A stretch of DNA of 64,000 nt from Sulfuriferula thiophila (GCF_003864975.1 NZ_BHGL01000033.1:52686-116685); one strand, 5' to 3'; shown: positions 36,116 through 45,570, counted from the stretch's first letter. Notes: a model not told the origin generated them from the letters alone. Made by a program: numbers and translations.

Positions 36116-38269
36116 CTAGCTTTGGTTATCAGTAAAAGCCTGCAAGCCGGCACGAATCAAATCGAAGTCCAGACCCAGTGCCCAGGCGGCAGCAATGCCG
36201 GCCAGTAACTGATGCGTAGCCATGGCCATCGGCGGCAATTGCGCGAGGGAAATGAGCTGTGTGGTGCTTGCGCCATGTGCAAGTATGATTTCCTCGTTGT
36301 CAACGATGACGGCACGGCCTTGTTTGGCGCGGTGCTCGGCAATGACGGGGAGGCTGGCGTCGGTGGCAAAATACAGCACTTCGCCATCGCACAAATCATG
36401 CATTGCGACCAGTTGCGGGTCGGCGGCATTGAGCACGGCTGCGCCATTAGGTAACACGACGTCGACCAAGGTACGGTAGACGTTATAGCGCTTTTCATCC
36501 GTGGATATCGCATATTCGGCGAGGTCTTCGTTGGCGTCTATACCGCTGAGCACAGCAATCTGGCAACGGTCGAATGCTAGGCCTTCACTTAACAGCTCGC
36601 GGCCGCTGGTTTCGATGACGGCGGTTTCCACGGTAGGGTTGAGCAGGAGTTTGTGCGCGGCGGCCCAATTGGCGCGATTACCGGTTTCCACCTGACGCCG
36701 GTTGACGAACATGCCATTGCGGCAGGCGAGGCCGACGCGCTGGTTGTTCAGGCATACCAGATGGGCAATCAGTCTGGCGATGGCCGTGGTGTCGGTACTG
36801 CCCGATACGGCAACAATAGGGATGCGGCCGCTAGCATCTGCCGGGAACAGGTGTTCGACGATGGCTTGCCCGACCGGGCGCGGCTGACCTTCAGCCGGCT
36901 TGAGGTGCATGAGCAGGCCGGGGCCGGCATTGACTTCAACAATGGCGCCGCGCTGTTCGAGCACCGGGCGGGAAATGTCTTCGACCACCAGATCAATACC
37001 GGCGATATCCAGCCCGACGATCTTGGCGGCCAAAGCGACCATGGCGGCAGTGCTGGGGTGAACAATGTCGGTTACGTCAAATGCCACGTTGCCGATGCGC
37101 TGGATGACAATGTGGGTGCCGGCAGCGGGAACGGATTCGGCGGTGTAACCTTGGCGAGCCAGTTCCAGGGTGGCGGCAGAGTCAATGCGGATAGGGTTGA
37201 GCGGGTGATCCTCGGTATTGCCGCGGCGTGGATCGGCATTGAGCTGCACAGTGACCAGATGTTCGATGGTAGAGCGACCGTCGCCGACTACGCTGGCGAT
37301 CTCGCCACGGGCAGCGGCGACCAGCTTGCCGCCGATGACCAGCAGGCGATGCTCCTGGCCCGGCACAAAGCGTTCAACGATTACGCCGCTTTCTTCTTCC
37401 AGGGCTACCTGATAGGCAGCTTCAACTTCTTCACGCGTGGTCAGGTTGGTGAATACGGCACGGCCATGATTGCCGCTGCATGGTTTGACCACGACCGGCA
37501 CGCCGATGTCTTCGGCAGCTTCCCACGCGGCGGCAGGGCTTTCCACATCATAGCCTTCAGGGATAGGAATGCCGCAATCCTTGAGCAATTGTTTGGTGAG
37601 CGATTTGTCGCGGGAGATGGTTTCGGCGATGGCGCTGGTGTGTTCGGTCTCTGCTGTCCAGATGCGGCGTTGTGCTGCACCGTAGCCCAGTTGTACCAGA
37701 TTGCCCGCATTCAGACGGATAGAGGGGATATCGCGGTCATCTGCGGCATCGACGATGCTGCGGGTGCTGGGGCCCAGTAGTCTGGATTCCGCCAGGTCGC
37801 TCAGGTCTTCGATGGCGGCGGCTACGTCAAACGGACGATCATCCATTGCCGCCAGGATCAGTGTGCGGGCATGGTGCAGGCTGGCGAGGGTGACATCTTC
37901 GTGCCAGGCTCGTACTACCACTTTATAGACGCCGCGGGTGTCCATTTCCCGTGCTTTGCCAAAGCCGCCAGGCATGCCGGCGAGATTTTGCAGTTCCAGC
38001 GTGACGTGTTCGAGAATGTGCGCCGGCCAGGTGCCATCGCGCAAGCGCTGAATAAAACCACCGCGTTCACCGATGCTGCAACGATGCTCGATCAGGCTGG
38101 GTAGCCAGGCAATCAGTCTGTCGGTGAAGCCGGGAATAGTATTGGAGGGCGACTCTTCCAGTTCGCCTATATCTACCCAGACTTCCAGGACTGGACGGTA
38201 GGTCCAGATATTAGGGCCCTGCAATGACATGATGCGGAGAAACTTCATGTCGCGTTTTGTGTTATTCAT
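36116..38269 (-). CDS. CphA-like protein (CphA'), degenerate and truncated
   Basis: A 717-residue paralogue of the adjacent CphA, alignable from the N-terminus (RIMSLQGPNIWTYRP) through the ATP-grasp domain (PCSGNHGRAVFTNL near 265) into the Mur-ligase region. Two differences stand out. The P-loop GTNGKTT of CphA is replaced by GSTDTTAIA (near 490), so ATP binding there is probably lost. The chain also stops at the point where CphA continues into its C-terminal lobe. In the ATP-grasp loop, GKG of CphA is GRA here. It may keep only part of the catalytic cycle, or serve as a structural partner of CphA. It is the first gene of the leftward cph operon. An ATG eight codons downstream is an alternative start. 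Confidence 0.85.
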   Translation of the reverse strand: MNNTKRDMKFLRIMSLQGPNIWTYRPVLEVWVDIGELEESPSNTIPGFTDRLIAWLPSLIEHRCSIGERGGFIQRLRDGTWPAHILEHVTLELQNLAGMPGGFGKAREMDTRGVYKVVVRAWHEDVTLASLHHARTLILAAMDDRPFDVAAAIEDLSDLAESRLLGPSTRSIVDAADDRDIPSIRLNAGNLVQLGYGAAQRRIWTAETEHTSAIAETISRDKSLTKQLLKDCGIPIPEGYDVESPAAAWEAAEDIGVPVVVKPCSGNHGRAVFTNLTTREEVEAAYQVALEEESGVIVERFVPGQEHRLLVIGGKLVAAARGEIASVVGDGRSTIEHLVTVQLNADPRRGNTEDHPLNPIRIDSAATLELARQGYTAESVPAAGTHIVIQRIGNVAFDVTDIVHPSTAAMVALAAKIVGLDIAGIDLVVEDISRPVLEQRGAIVEVNAGPGLLMHLKPAEGQPRPVGQAIVEHLFPADASGRIPIVAVSGSTDTTAIARLIAHLVCLNNQRVGLACRNGMFVNRRQVETGNRANWAAAHKLLLNPTVETAVIETSGRELLSEGLAFDRCQIAVLSGIDANEDLAEYAISTDEKRYNVYRTLVDVVLPNGAAVLNAADPQLVAMHDLCDGEVLYFATDASLPVIAEHRAKQGRAVIVDNEEIILAHGASTTQLISLAQLPPMAMATHQLLAGIAAAWALGLDFDLIRAGLQAFTDNQS

Positions 38270-38407
38270 TGGCGGCTCAGTAGTGTGATTCTATTGATAT
38301 TGTAATAGGATTACAGATTGCTTTCAGCAAAATGAAAGCAAAGTGCTGTACTGTTATATAACGCACAAGTAGAATTTACGTTTACTTGTGTCTGCAAATT
38401 ATTCTAA
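38270..38407. promoter_or_regulatory. Divergent cph promoter region with two inverted repeats
   Basis: This 138-base region separates cphA' from the ABC transporter. It contains the inverted repeat TTGCTTTC / GAAAGCAA (38318-38325 and 38334-38341), a second one CACAAGTA / TACTTGTG (38364-38371 and 38383-38390), and between them GTTATATAAC, which could be a -10 element. The repeats are candidate operators for shared control of both cph transcripts. Confidence 0.5.
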
Positions 38408-40681
38408 GTGCCCCATAATTCGAATCCTCTTATTGCCATTCCCGTTGACCTCCCCGAAATCTGGCGGGATACGTTAACGCCTCAACTCCTGCCTGGTGAA
38501 CACGTGCTGGCAAGCATGCCGCTGGACCTGGATGCGAATCTGCACTTTGTGGCGGGTATTCTGGTCGTGACCAATCAGCGTCTGTTAGCCAAATCGCATG
38601 CCGAATCGGACTGGCAGAGCTGGGATTACCGTGTTGGCATGATTCTACATCGTCGTGACCATGCGGGTGTCGGGAGTCTGGATCTGGATGATGACCATGG
38701 TCGTGTGGTGAGCTGGCATTATACCTTGGCGCATAATAATGCCGCCCAGCGCCTGATTGCACAATTTGATGTGCAAATGGCAGCGACCATGAGCGGGCAG
38801 GAGGCGGTGCAGCATCATCTGGCGGTGTGCGTGAAATGCCACGCACCTTTGCCTGAAGGCGAAGAAGAGTGTCCGCTGTGCGAGCAAGCCACGCAATCCG
38901 CACCGTCAACCTGGGCGTTGCTGCGCTTGTGGCGTTTCGCGCAACCGTATAATGGCTTGCTGCTGCTTGGTTTTCTGTTGACGCTGGGGGCTACTGCAGC
39001 CACGCTGGTACCGCCGTATCTGACCATGCCGTTAATGGACAATATTCTGATTCCTTATCAGAACGGCAAGCCGATTGATCAGGGGCTGGTCGCATTGTAT
39101 CTGTCTGGGTTGCTGGCTTCGGCGCTGTTTGCATGGGGGCTGGGCTGGGGGCGCACCTATCTGTTAGCGCGCGTCAGTGAGCGCATCTGCATGGATTTGC
39201 GGCTGACCACCTATGAGCACATGCACAAGCTGTCACTGGCATTTTATGGCGGCAAGCGTACCGGTGATCTGATTGCGCGGGTCGGTAGCGAGACCGATCG
39301 TATTTCCATCTTCTTGTCGCTGCATCTGCTTGAATTTGCCACCGACGTTCTGGTGATCGTGATGACGGCGGCGATACTGATCTCCATCAATCCATGGCTG
39401 GCGCTGGTCACACTGGTGCCGTTGCCGTTCATCGTGTGGATGATCCATGTGGTGCGCGACAAGCTGCGTTTCGGTTTTGAAAAAGCCGATCGCATCTGGG
39501 CAGAGATCAGTAATGTTCTGACTGATACCATCCCCGGTATTCGCGTGGTCAAGGCGTTTGCTCAGGAGCAGCGTGAGATCGCACGTTTTCGCGATGCCAA
39601 TGAGCGTAATCTGGCGATCAATGACAAGGTCAACGCGGTGTGGTCGCTGTTTACCCCGACGGTCACGCTGCTGACGGAAGTCGGGTTGCTGATAGTGTGG
39701 GCGTTCGGTATCTGGCAAGTGGCGCATGATCAGATTACTGTCGGTGTGCTCACTGCATTTCTGGCCTATATCAGCCGGTTTTATGCGCGTCTGGATTCCA
39801 TGAGCCGAATTGTTTCGGTGACGCAAAAAGCGGCCGCCGGCGCCAAGCGGATCTTTGATATTCTTGATCATGTTTCCAGTGTGCCGGAACCTGTGCAGCC
39901 GCAGCATCTGCCTGCGGTACGCGGTGAAATCACCCTGCACCAGATCGGCTTCCGTTACGGCAATCGCGGCGTTATCCGCGGTATGGATCTGACCATTGCG
40001 CCAGGGGAGATGATCGGTCTGGTCGGGCATAGTGGTTCCGGCAAGAGCACGCTGGTAAATCTGATCTGCCGTTTTTACGACGTGACTGAGGGCGCTATTT
40101 TGATCGATGGCGTCGATATTCGCGCGTTACCGGTCTCGGAATACCGGCGCAATATCGGACTGGTGTTGCAGGAGCCGTTCCTGTTTTTCGGCACCATTGC
40201 CGAAAATATCGCTTACGGTAAACCCGATGCCAGCCGTGAAGAAATCGTGGCGGCAGCACGTGCAGCGCATGCGCATGACTTTATTCTGCGCTTGCCGCAG
40301 GGCTATGATTCGCTGGTGGGAGAGCGCGGCCAGGCCTTATCCGGTGGCGAGCGCCAGCGTATTTCCATTGCGCGGGCGCTACTGATTAACCCGCGCATCC
40401 TGATTCTGGATGAGGCGACGTCTTCGGTGGATACCGAAACCGAACGTGAAATTCAGGGAGCGCTGGAAAATCTGGTGCGCGGGCGTACCACGATAGCCGT
40501 GGCGCACCGCTTGAGCACCTTGCGCCATGCCGACCGGCTGGTGGTGCTGGATCGCGGCAAGATCATCGAGGTCGGCAAGCATGAGGAATTGCTGGCGCGT
40601 AACGGTGCTTACACGCAGCTGTACGAAGCGCAGGCACGGCAAGTGGATAGTGAGGGTGAAGATGATAGCGTTACAGCTTAG
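38408..40681 (+). CDS. ABC transporter (permease-ATPase) of the cyanophycin locus
   Basis: A 757-residue half-transporter. Residues 1-165 are a cytoplasmic extension ending in a four-cysteine zinc ribbon (C141, C144, C155, C158 in CVKCHAPLPEGEEECPLC). Six membrane helices follow (about 175-455), then an ATPase domain with GHSGSGKST, LSGGERQRIS and ILILDEATSS. This is the type annotated in betaproteobacteria as cyanophycin metabolism-associated ABC transporter. The substrate is unknown, possibly a peptide or dipeptide from cyanophycin turnover. The start is GTG at 38408. It overlaps the DUF1854 gene by 20 bases. Confidence 0.87.
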   Translation: MPHNSNPLIAIPVDLPEIWRDTLTPQLLPGEHVLASMPLDLDANLHFVAGILVVTNQRLLAKSHAESDWQSWDYRVGMILHRRDHAGVGSLDLDDDHGRVVSWHYTLAHNNAAQRLIAQFDVQMAATMSGQEAVQHHLAVCVKCHAPLPEGEEECPLCEQATQSAPSTWALLRLWRFAQPYNGLLLLGFLLTLGATAATLVPPYLTMPLMDNILIPYQNGKPIDQGLVALYLSGLLASALFAWGLGWGRTYLLARVSERICMDLRLTTYEHMHKLSLAFYGGKRTGDLIARVGSETDRISIFLSLHLLEFATDVLVIVMTAAILISINPWLALVTLVPLPFIVWMIHVVRDKLRFGFEKADRIWAEISNVLTDTIPGIRVVKAFAQEQREIARFRDANERNLAINDKVNAVWSLFTPTVTLLTEVGLLIVWAFGIWQVAHDQITVGVLTAFLAYISRFYARLDSMSRIVSVTQKAAAGAKRIFDILDHVSSVPEPVQPQHLPAVRGEITLHQIGFRYGNRGVIRGMDLTIAPGEMIGLVGHSGSGKSTLVNLICRFYDVTEGAILIDGVDIRALPVSEYRRNIGLVLQEPFLFFGTIAENIAYGKPDASREEIVAAARAAHAHDFILRLPQGYDSLVGERGQALSGGERQRISIARALLINPRILILDEATSSVDTETEREIQGALENLVRGRTTIAVAHRLSTLRHADRLVVLDRGKIIEVGKHEELLARNGAYTQLYEAQARQVDSEGEDDSVTA

Positions 40682-41126
40682 CCGCAATGCCTACGGGCAG
40701 TTGTGCTATACCGATGCCGATGGCGTAGTGCATGAACAAGTCACACCGGTGCGTGCGTTTCCCATGAGTGCGCCGGAAGCAGGGGTGAGTCTGGTGAATA
40801 TGCGCGGCCATGAGCTGGTGTGGGTGTCTCACCTCAATGAACTGGACGCCGCATCGCGTGTCATGGTGGATACGGCGCTGGCCAGTCGTGAATTCATGCC
40901 GGAGATTCGCAGTATCCGTCATGTTTCCAGCTATGCCACGCCCAGCGTGTGGCAAGTCAGCACTGACCGGGGTGATACCGAATTTACCCTGAAAGGCGAG
41001 GAGGATATTCGCCGTTTATCCATCTCGCGACTGCTGATTGCCGATAGTAATGGCGTACAGTTTTTGATAGAAGACATCCAGCAGTTGGATAAAGCCAGCC
41101 GCAGGCGGCTGGACCGGTTCCTGTAG
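40662..41126 (+). CDS. DUF1854 protein of the cyanophycin locus
   Basis: A 154-residue soluble protein matching DUF1854 (LSRNAYGQLCYTDADG near the start, VRAFPMSAPEAGVSLV, GHELVWV). It always accompanies this ABC transporter next to cphA in betaproteobacteria, as far as I recall, and its role is unknown. ATG 40662 lies inside the 3' end of the transporter gene; this overlap implies translational coupling. The open frame extends further upstream (to 40527) but that part is out of phase with any family sequence. Confidence 0.82.
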   Translation: MIALQLSRNAYGQLCYTDADGVVHEQVTPVRAFPMSAPEAGVSLVNMRGHELVWVSHLNELDAASRVMVDTALASREFMPEIRSIRHVSSYATPSVWQVSTDRGDTEFTLKGEEDIRRLSISRLLIADSNGVQFLIEDIQQLDKASRRRLDRFL

Positions 41127-41258
41127 CGTAAAGATGCGACAGAAGTCAAATGCTGCAAGCCCTGGTAGCTATATGGTTATCCGCAAGAAGTGATGTTAGA
41201 CTGAGCACGATCAACTCAGAAATGAGGCTTTTGTAAGTGTATTGCGAAAGAAAATAAC

Positions 41259-42446
41259 ATGACAGTTTGCCAATACAGTCTCGCTGATTTCCAATATATT
41301 GCTGCAGGGGCCGCCATTCTTGCCAGCGGCGGAGGTGGCAGCTATCAGGATGCTGTCAGTGTGCTCAACGAGTTAGCCAGCACCGGCTGGAGCGGCTCGG
41401 TACAGGTGCGGGATTACGACGGCGTGACTAATTGTTGTGTGCTGGCATTAATGGGTTCGCCGGATGCTGCCGACAGTCTCACGCTGACTGATATCGAATA
41501 TGCCATCACCAATACCCTCAATCTTTTTCAGGCTACAACCGGTGCTGCGCCGGGTTGTGTCATTCCGGTTGAAATAGGGCCGATCAATTCTATAGTGCCG
41601 CTCATCGCAGCAGCCTTGTCCAGTAATGCAATTCAATGGGTGGTTAACGGTGACGGTGCCGGGCGCGCTGTGCCGGAACTGCCGCAGACTACTTATAGCG
41701 GCAGCGCTGTTCTAGCTGCCAGCCCGTGTGCATTGGCTAACGATGCTCAAGCATCAGTCGCCATCCAGTCTGCCGCGCTGAGTGCGTCGACAGCTGCGCA
41801 GGTTGAAACGCTGGCAGGAGGCATTGTATCTGCTTTTGGCAGCTTTTCCGGCATCGCGCTATGGCCCTCTGATGCGAGCAATGGTTATGCGCTGACAGGA
41901 AGTTACATTGCCGGTACCTTGGGGCAGGCGTGGGCACTGGGGCAATATCTGCTGCTCGCGGCAACGCCTGCTTCGACGGCCGATGTGGCTGCGCAGATCA
42001 ATGCGCTGACAGGGCGCGGGACGACGCCTGTCATTACCAATTTTTACATCACTGCCGTGACGCAGTCGACCACCAGCGCTTCGCTGGATGCGGGTGTCAT
42101 TCGTCTGGATAACACACTTGATCAGGCTGACAGCACTGAAACACATTACATCTACAACCTGAATGAAAACCTGATTATGTACTCGAGTCTGAGCAGTGCG
42201 CCGGACATAATCGCACCGGATTCAATTTGCTATTACTCCGAAAGTACAGGCTTGGGTTTTTCCAATGCGACGGATGATCTGGCGGTATATTTCGATGCGA
42301 GTTCGGGTAAAAGTACCGGCAATCGCGTGAGTATCATCAAAGTCGACGCTGCTACTCAGCTCTGCAAAGCTAATGGCGTTGTGGCCTCGTTTGCCGGGTT
42401 GTTGCGCAAAATCGGTTATGCCGGCTCGATGCCTTACCCTGGTTGA
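41259..42446 (+). CDS. DUF917 family protein
   Basis: A 395-residue protein with the DUF917 landmark LASGGGGSYQDA (near residue 22) and the following PVEIGPINS and VNGDGAGRAVPEL. Some family members are described as S-methyl thiohydantoin desulfurases, while others are linked to hydantoinase or amidase pathways; the substrate here is unknown. It is followed after 13 bases by a GGDEF gene on the same strand. The N-terminus fits the ATG at 41259 (GAAAGAAAA upstream). Confidence 0.78.
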   Translation: MTVCQYSLADFQYIAAGAAILASGGGGSYQDAVSVLNELASTGWSGSVQVRDYDGVTNCCVLALMGSPDAADSLTLTDIEYAITNTLNLFQATTGAAPGCVIPVEIGPINSIVPLIAAALSSNAIQWVVNGDGAGRAVPELPQTTYSGSAVLAASPCALANDAQASVAIQSAALSASTAAQVETLAGGIVSAFGSFSGIALWPSDASNGYALTGSYIAGTLGQAWALGQYLLLAATPASTADVAAQINALTGRGTTPVITNFYITAVTQSTTSASLDAGVIRLDNTLDQADSTETHYIYNLNENLIMYSSLSSAPDIIAPDSICYYSESTGLGFSNATDDLAVYFDASSGKSTGNRVSIIKVDAATQLCKANGVVASFAGLLRKIGYAGSMPYPG

Positions 42447-42459
42447 GATAGACACATAC

Positions 42460-43437
42460 ATGGATGAACAGGATATCTACAAAGAGCGGCTGGAGCTTGC
42501 CCTTGAGGCTGCCGGGCTGGATTTGTGGGAAAACGATCTGGTCACTGGAGATGTTCCCTGCAAGGTGACTAAAATCTTTACCGAACTCGGTTACAGTGCA
42601 GAGGAGACTTCCTGGTACGTCGATGATTTGTTCAGCATTATCCACCCCGATGATATCCCGATGTTAAAAACCGCCATCAGTGAGCACTTGACCGGTGTTA
42701 CTAAGCAGTATCGCTGCGAATTCAGGATACGCGCCAAATCCGGCGCATGGGTGTGGTATGCGAATTATGGCAAAATCATGGACCGGGATGGCGTCAACGA
42801 GGGGCGACGGTTTATTGGTGTGACATTTAATATCGATGACAGAAAATGCAAGGAGGATGAGCTGGCGCAAGTCAACCGCAAGCTTATCGAACAGAATGCA
42901 ATGCTGGAGAGCTTGAATGCCACGCTGCAATCGCTGGCGACGAGCGATCCGCTTACCGGTGTTGCCAACCGGCGCAAGCTGATGGAAGTGGGTGCCAGTG
43001 AAGTTCAGCGCGCGCTCCGTTTTGGTGATCCGCTGTCACTGCTGATAGTCGATATTGATCTGTTTAAGCTGGTAAACGACACCTGGGGTCACATGACAGG
43101 CGATCTGGTGATCTGCGCCATTGCGGAAGCGTGTGTGCAATACGTACGCAGCAATATTGATATTGTCGGTCGTATCGGTGGCGAAGAATTTGCCATTATC
43201 CTGCCCCAGACTGATGGTGTGATTGCCAGCAATCTGGCAGAGCGCTTGTGTCAGGCCGTGGCGGGATTGCAAATCGCAATTAATGATGCAACCAGTCTGA
43301 ATTGCACAATCAGTATTGGTATCGCGACGCTATCTGCCTCTTCTACGTCGTTCAAACATTTGTTGATCAATGCAGACAAAGCGCTTTATCAGGCAAAAGA
43401 TGCCGGCAGAAATTGTGTGCGCTGTGTGCAATCATGA
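42460..43437 (+). CDS. PAS-GGDEF diguanylate cyclase
   Basis: A 325-residue cytosolic protein. A PAS fold with PAC tail (about 5-135: ELGYSAEETSW, then FRIRAKSGAWVWYANYGKI) is joined by a short coiled coil to a GGDEF domain (about 165-325). The active site is GGEEF in GRIGGEEFAII. The position of the inhibitory RxxD is SNID, so the feedback site is missing its arginine. ATG 42460 is chosen because the frame upstream runs into the end of the DUF917 gene. It ends 17 bases from the convergent PhnD-like gene. Confidence 0.88.
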   Translation: MDEQDIYKERLELALEAAGLDLWENDLVTGDVPCKVTKIFTELGYSAEETSWYVDDLFSIIHPDDIPMLKTAISEHLTGVTKQYRCEFRIRAKSGAWVWYANYGKIMDRDGVNEGRRFIGVTFNIDDRKCKEDELAQVNRKLIEQNAMLESLNATLQSLATSDPLTGVANRRKLMEVGASEVQRALRFGDPLSLLIVDIDLFKLVNDTWGHMTGDLVICAIAEACVQYVRSNIDIVGRIGGEEFAIILPQTDGVIASNLAERLCQAVAGLQIAINDATSLNCTISIGIATLSASSTSFKHLLINADKALYQAKDAGRNCVRCVQS

Positions 43438-43454
43438 TGCTGATTGGCGGTTAG

Positions 43455-44282
43455 TTATTTAAATGGCGCAATCAGTTTGCGCACCGGATCATAGTCTTTG
43501 TCTTCAACCGTAACAAAGCCATCGTAGGTGTGATCGAATGCCTGCAATATGGCAGCATCAGCACCTTGTTTCTTCAATTTCAGAAAAGCGGCTTTCAGTT
43601 TTTCCACTACTGGTTTCGGGGTGTCTTTGCGGACAGCGAAAACATAAGAAGGCAGCGGTGGTGTAGTGCCTATGATTTTAATGCCCTTGTTTTTAAATTC
43701 GAGCGCAACACTGTCTTTTAAAATGCCGCCATCAAAATCCCCGGCAATAATCGCTTTGGCAATATTGTCATAGTGTTTTAGATAGGCTATTTGCGAAAAA
43801 TCCTCAGCCTTCAGCCCCATGCTGGCAACAGCCGCCTTCTGCAACAATGCTTTTTCGTCACCAAAGGCGAAGCGTTTACCTTTTAAATCGCCGGGTGTTT
43901 TTATCTTGCCGGGATTACGTGCGGCAATAACCAGAGAGAAACTGGGTTTGCCATTGACGGTAGGTGCTACCAGTGGCACTACCTGATATTTTTCATGCGC
44001 CTCCAGATAGGCAACCGGAGTTAAATAGCTGATTTGAGTCTGGTTGTTACCCAGGTCTTCCATTGCGGCGGCTAAATTAGGCGACGGCTTGAAAGTGACA
44101 TCGATGCCGGTAGTAATAGAGAGGTAGTGTGTTAATGGCTCAAAGCGTTTGATCATCTCGACAGGAATGTCCATGGCCGCCGAGCCTATGGTCACCGATT
44201 CGCTGGCCTCGGCCGCCGGTAGCCAGCAGAGGCTCAATAATGCCATCAGTGTCGTTGTTATGCGTTGTTTGTTATGAATCAT
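43455..44282 (-). CDS. PhnD-like periplasmic substrate-binding protein
   Basis: A 275-residue exported binding protein of the phosphate/phosphite/phosphonate (PhnD) type. A signal peptide ends near residue 26 (AEA), then SVTIGSAAMDIPVEM, PSPNLAAAMEDLG and VAYLEAHEKYQVVPLV follow, as expected. ATG 44282 is preferred because GAGGA lies just upstream; an in-frame ATG at 44300 lacks such a site. No ABC permease or ATPase gene is nearby. Instead it follows a membrane GGDEF protein, so it more likely supplies a ligand signal to that cyclase. The ligand could be an oxyanion or phosphonate. Confidence 0.82.
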   Translation of the reverse strand: MIHNKQRITTTLMALLSLCWLPAAEASESVTIGSAAMDIPVEMIKRFEPLTHYLSITTGIDVTFKPSPNLAAAMEDLGNNQTQISYLTPVAYLEAHEKYQVVPLVAPTVNGKPSFSLVIAARNPGKIKTPGDLKGKRFAFGDEKALLQKAAVASMGLKAEDFSQIAYLKHYDNIAKAIIAGDFDGGILKDSVALEFKNKGIKIIGTTPPLPSYVFAVRKDTPKPVVEKLKAAFLKLKKQGADAAILQAFDHTYDGFVTVEDKDYDPVRKLIAPFK

Positions 44283-44292
44283 GTAATCCTCG

Positions 44293-45570
44293 TTACTCAT
44301 TATTTATCAGTTGTGAATACAGTGTATAGCGGTTACGGCCGCCTCGCTTGGACGCGTAACATGCTTTATCGGCAGCAAAATACAGACCTTCCGGAGAGAG
44401 CATGGACGGGTCAAATTGTGCGATACCTATGCTGATGGTACAAGGGATAGGCTTGTCTTCGTATATAAAAGGATGCGCTACCAGGGCAGCTCTGAGATTT
44501 TTGACGAAAATTTCAGCCAGGGCTTCATCTGCATGGGACAGGATGATGGCAAATTCATCTCCACCAAGCCGTGCGGGGATATCCGCTTTGCGCGCGTGGT
44601 CGCGCAAGATGGCCGCCACATGTTTGAGCGCTGCATCACCGGCAGGGTGACCGAGGGTGTCGTTAATATCCTTGAATTTATCCAGATCAAACAGCACCAG
44701 GCTGAGCGGCTCCCCGTAACGTTCATTTTGCGCAACGCTGACGGCTATCATTTCGTCGTAATATCTGCGATTGGGTAGTTCAGTGAGGCTGTCGGTGGTG
44801 GCCATGCGCTCAACCAGGGCAAGTGCTTTTTCCAGTTCTTTATTTTTTTCTACCAGCGCCTGATCGGCCAGGTCAATCTTCTGGTGCAGCTTGTCATGGT
44901 AATCCGACAAGGTGACTGTCAGGCGGTTATAAACCTGTACCATCTTCCCGATTTCGTCATTGAATTCAAACGGCAATGCTTCGCCTAAATTGCCATTGTC
45001 GGTTTCGGCTGATTCCATTGCGCGTGTTAAACGCTGCACAGGCGCTACAACTGCCCTTGATACCAGTAAGTAAATAATGAATGACAGCAGCAGTCCACCC
45101 AGTATCTGTTCTATCGTGATGCGTAGTGCTGCTGCTGAAGATGCTTGCTCCAGGGCTTTAGTGGAGACCGTGAGTGATGCTTGTCCAATTTCCTTGTTGT
45201 TCAGTTGTATAGGCGAATCGAACCGCAGTCCTTTTTCTGGTGTGGCTTTGCTGAAATCAGCCATGGCGCGGCCATTAATGTTGCGAATGCTTACCGCGAG
45301 GACGTCAGGCTGGTTCAGCAGGTTTTTGGCCAGTCCTTCCAGGTTGCCATAATCATAGCCCGCAACCAGATTGGCGGCACCGGCGGCGAGCGCTTTGGCG
45401 CGACCCGCACCGGCAACATTGATAGATTGCTGCAGGTGATCCTGTTCCGTTTTTATTCGTACCCATCCGAAAAATATGGAAATCATCACTATGCCGAGAA
45501 ATAGCGCCAGTATCAGCTTGCCTCTCAGGCCGATATTTTCAAAGAATAAAAAATAGTTTTTATGTTTCAT
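44293..45570 (-). CDS. Membrane-bound HAMP-GGDEF diguanylate cyclase
   Basis: A 425-residue inner-membrane cyclase. It has a membrane helix (about 17-37), a periplasmic sensor domain (about 40-145), a second helix (about 150-172), HAMP (about 172-225, PVQRLTRAMES), a coiled coil and GGDEF (about 265-420). The active site is intact (RLGGDEFAI) and the inhibitory site RKAD lies five residues upstream. The stop is ten bases before the PhnD-like gene, so the two form an operon. The sensor may read the loaded state of that binding protein. Confidence 0.9.
   Translation of the reverse strand: MKHKNYFLFFENIGLRGKLILALFLGIVMISIFFGWVRIKTEQDHLQQSINVAGAGRAKALAAGAANLVAGYDYGNLEGLAKNLLNQPDVLAVSIRNINGRAMADFSKATPEKGLRFDSPIQLNNKEIGQASLTVSTKALEQASSAAALRITIEQILGGLLLSFIIYLLVSRAVVAPVQRLTRAMESAETDNGNLGEALPFEFNDEIGKMVQVYNRLTVTLSDYHDKLHQKIDLADQALVEKNKELEKALALVERMATTDSLTELPNRRYYDEMIAVSVAQNERYGEPLSLVLFDLDKFKDINDTLGHPAGDAALKHVAAILRDHARKADIPARLGGDEFAIILSHADEALAEIFVKNLRAALVAHPFIYEDKPIPCTISIGIAQFDPSMLSPEGLYFAADKACYASKRGGRNRYTLYSQLINNE

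Noticed and set aside
34771..37780. Plus-strand frames of 303 and 375 codons opposite cphA and cphA'
   Set aside because: They are shadows of the two cyanophycin synthetase genes, Gly/Asp-rich without domains.
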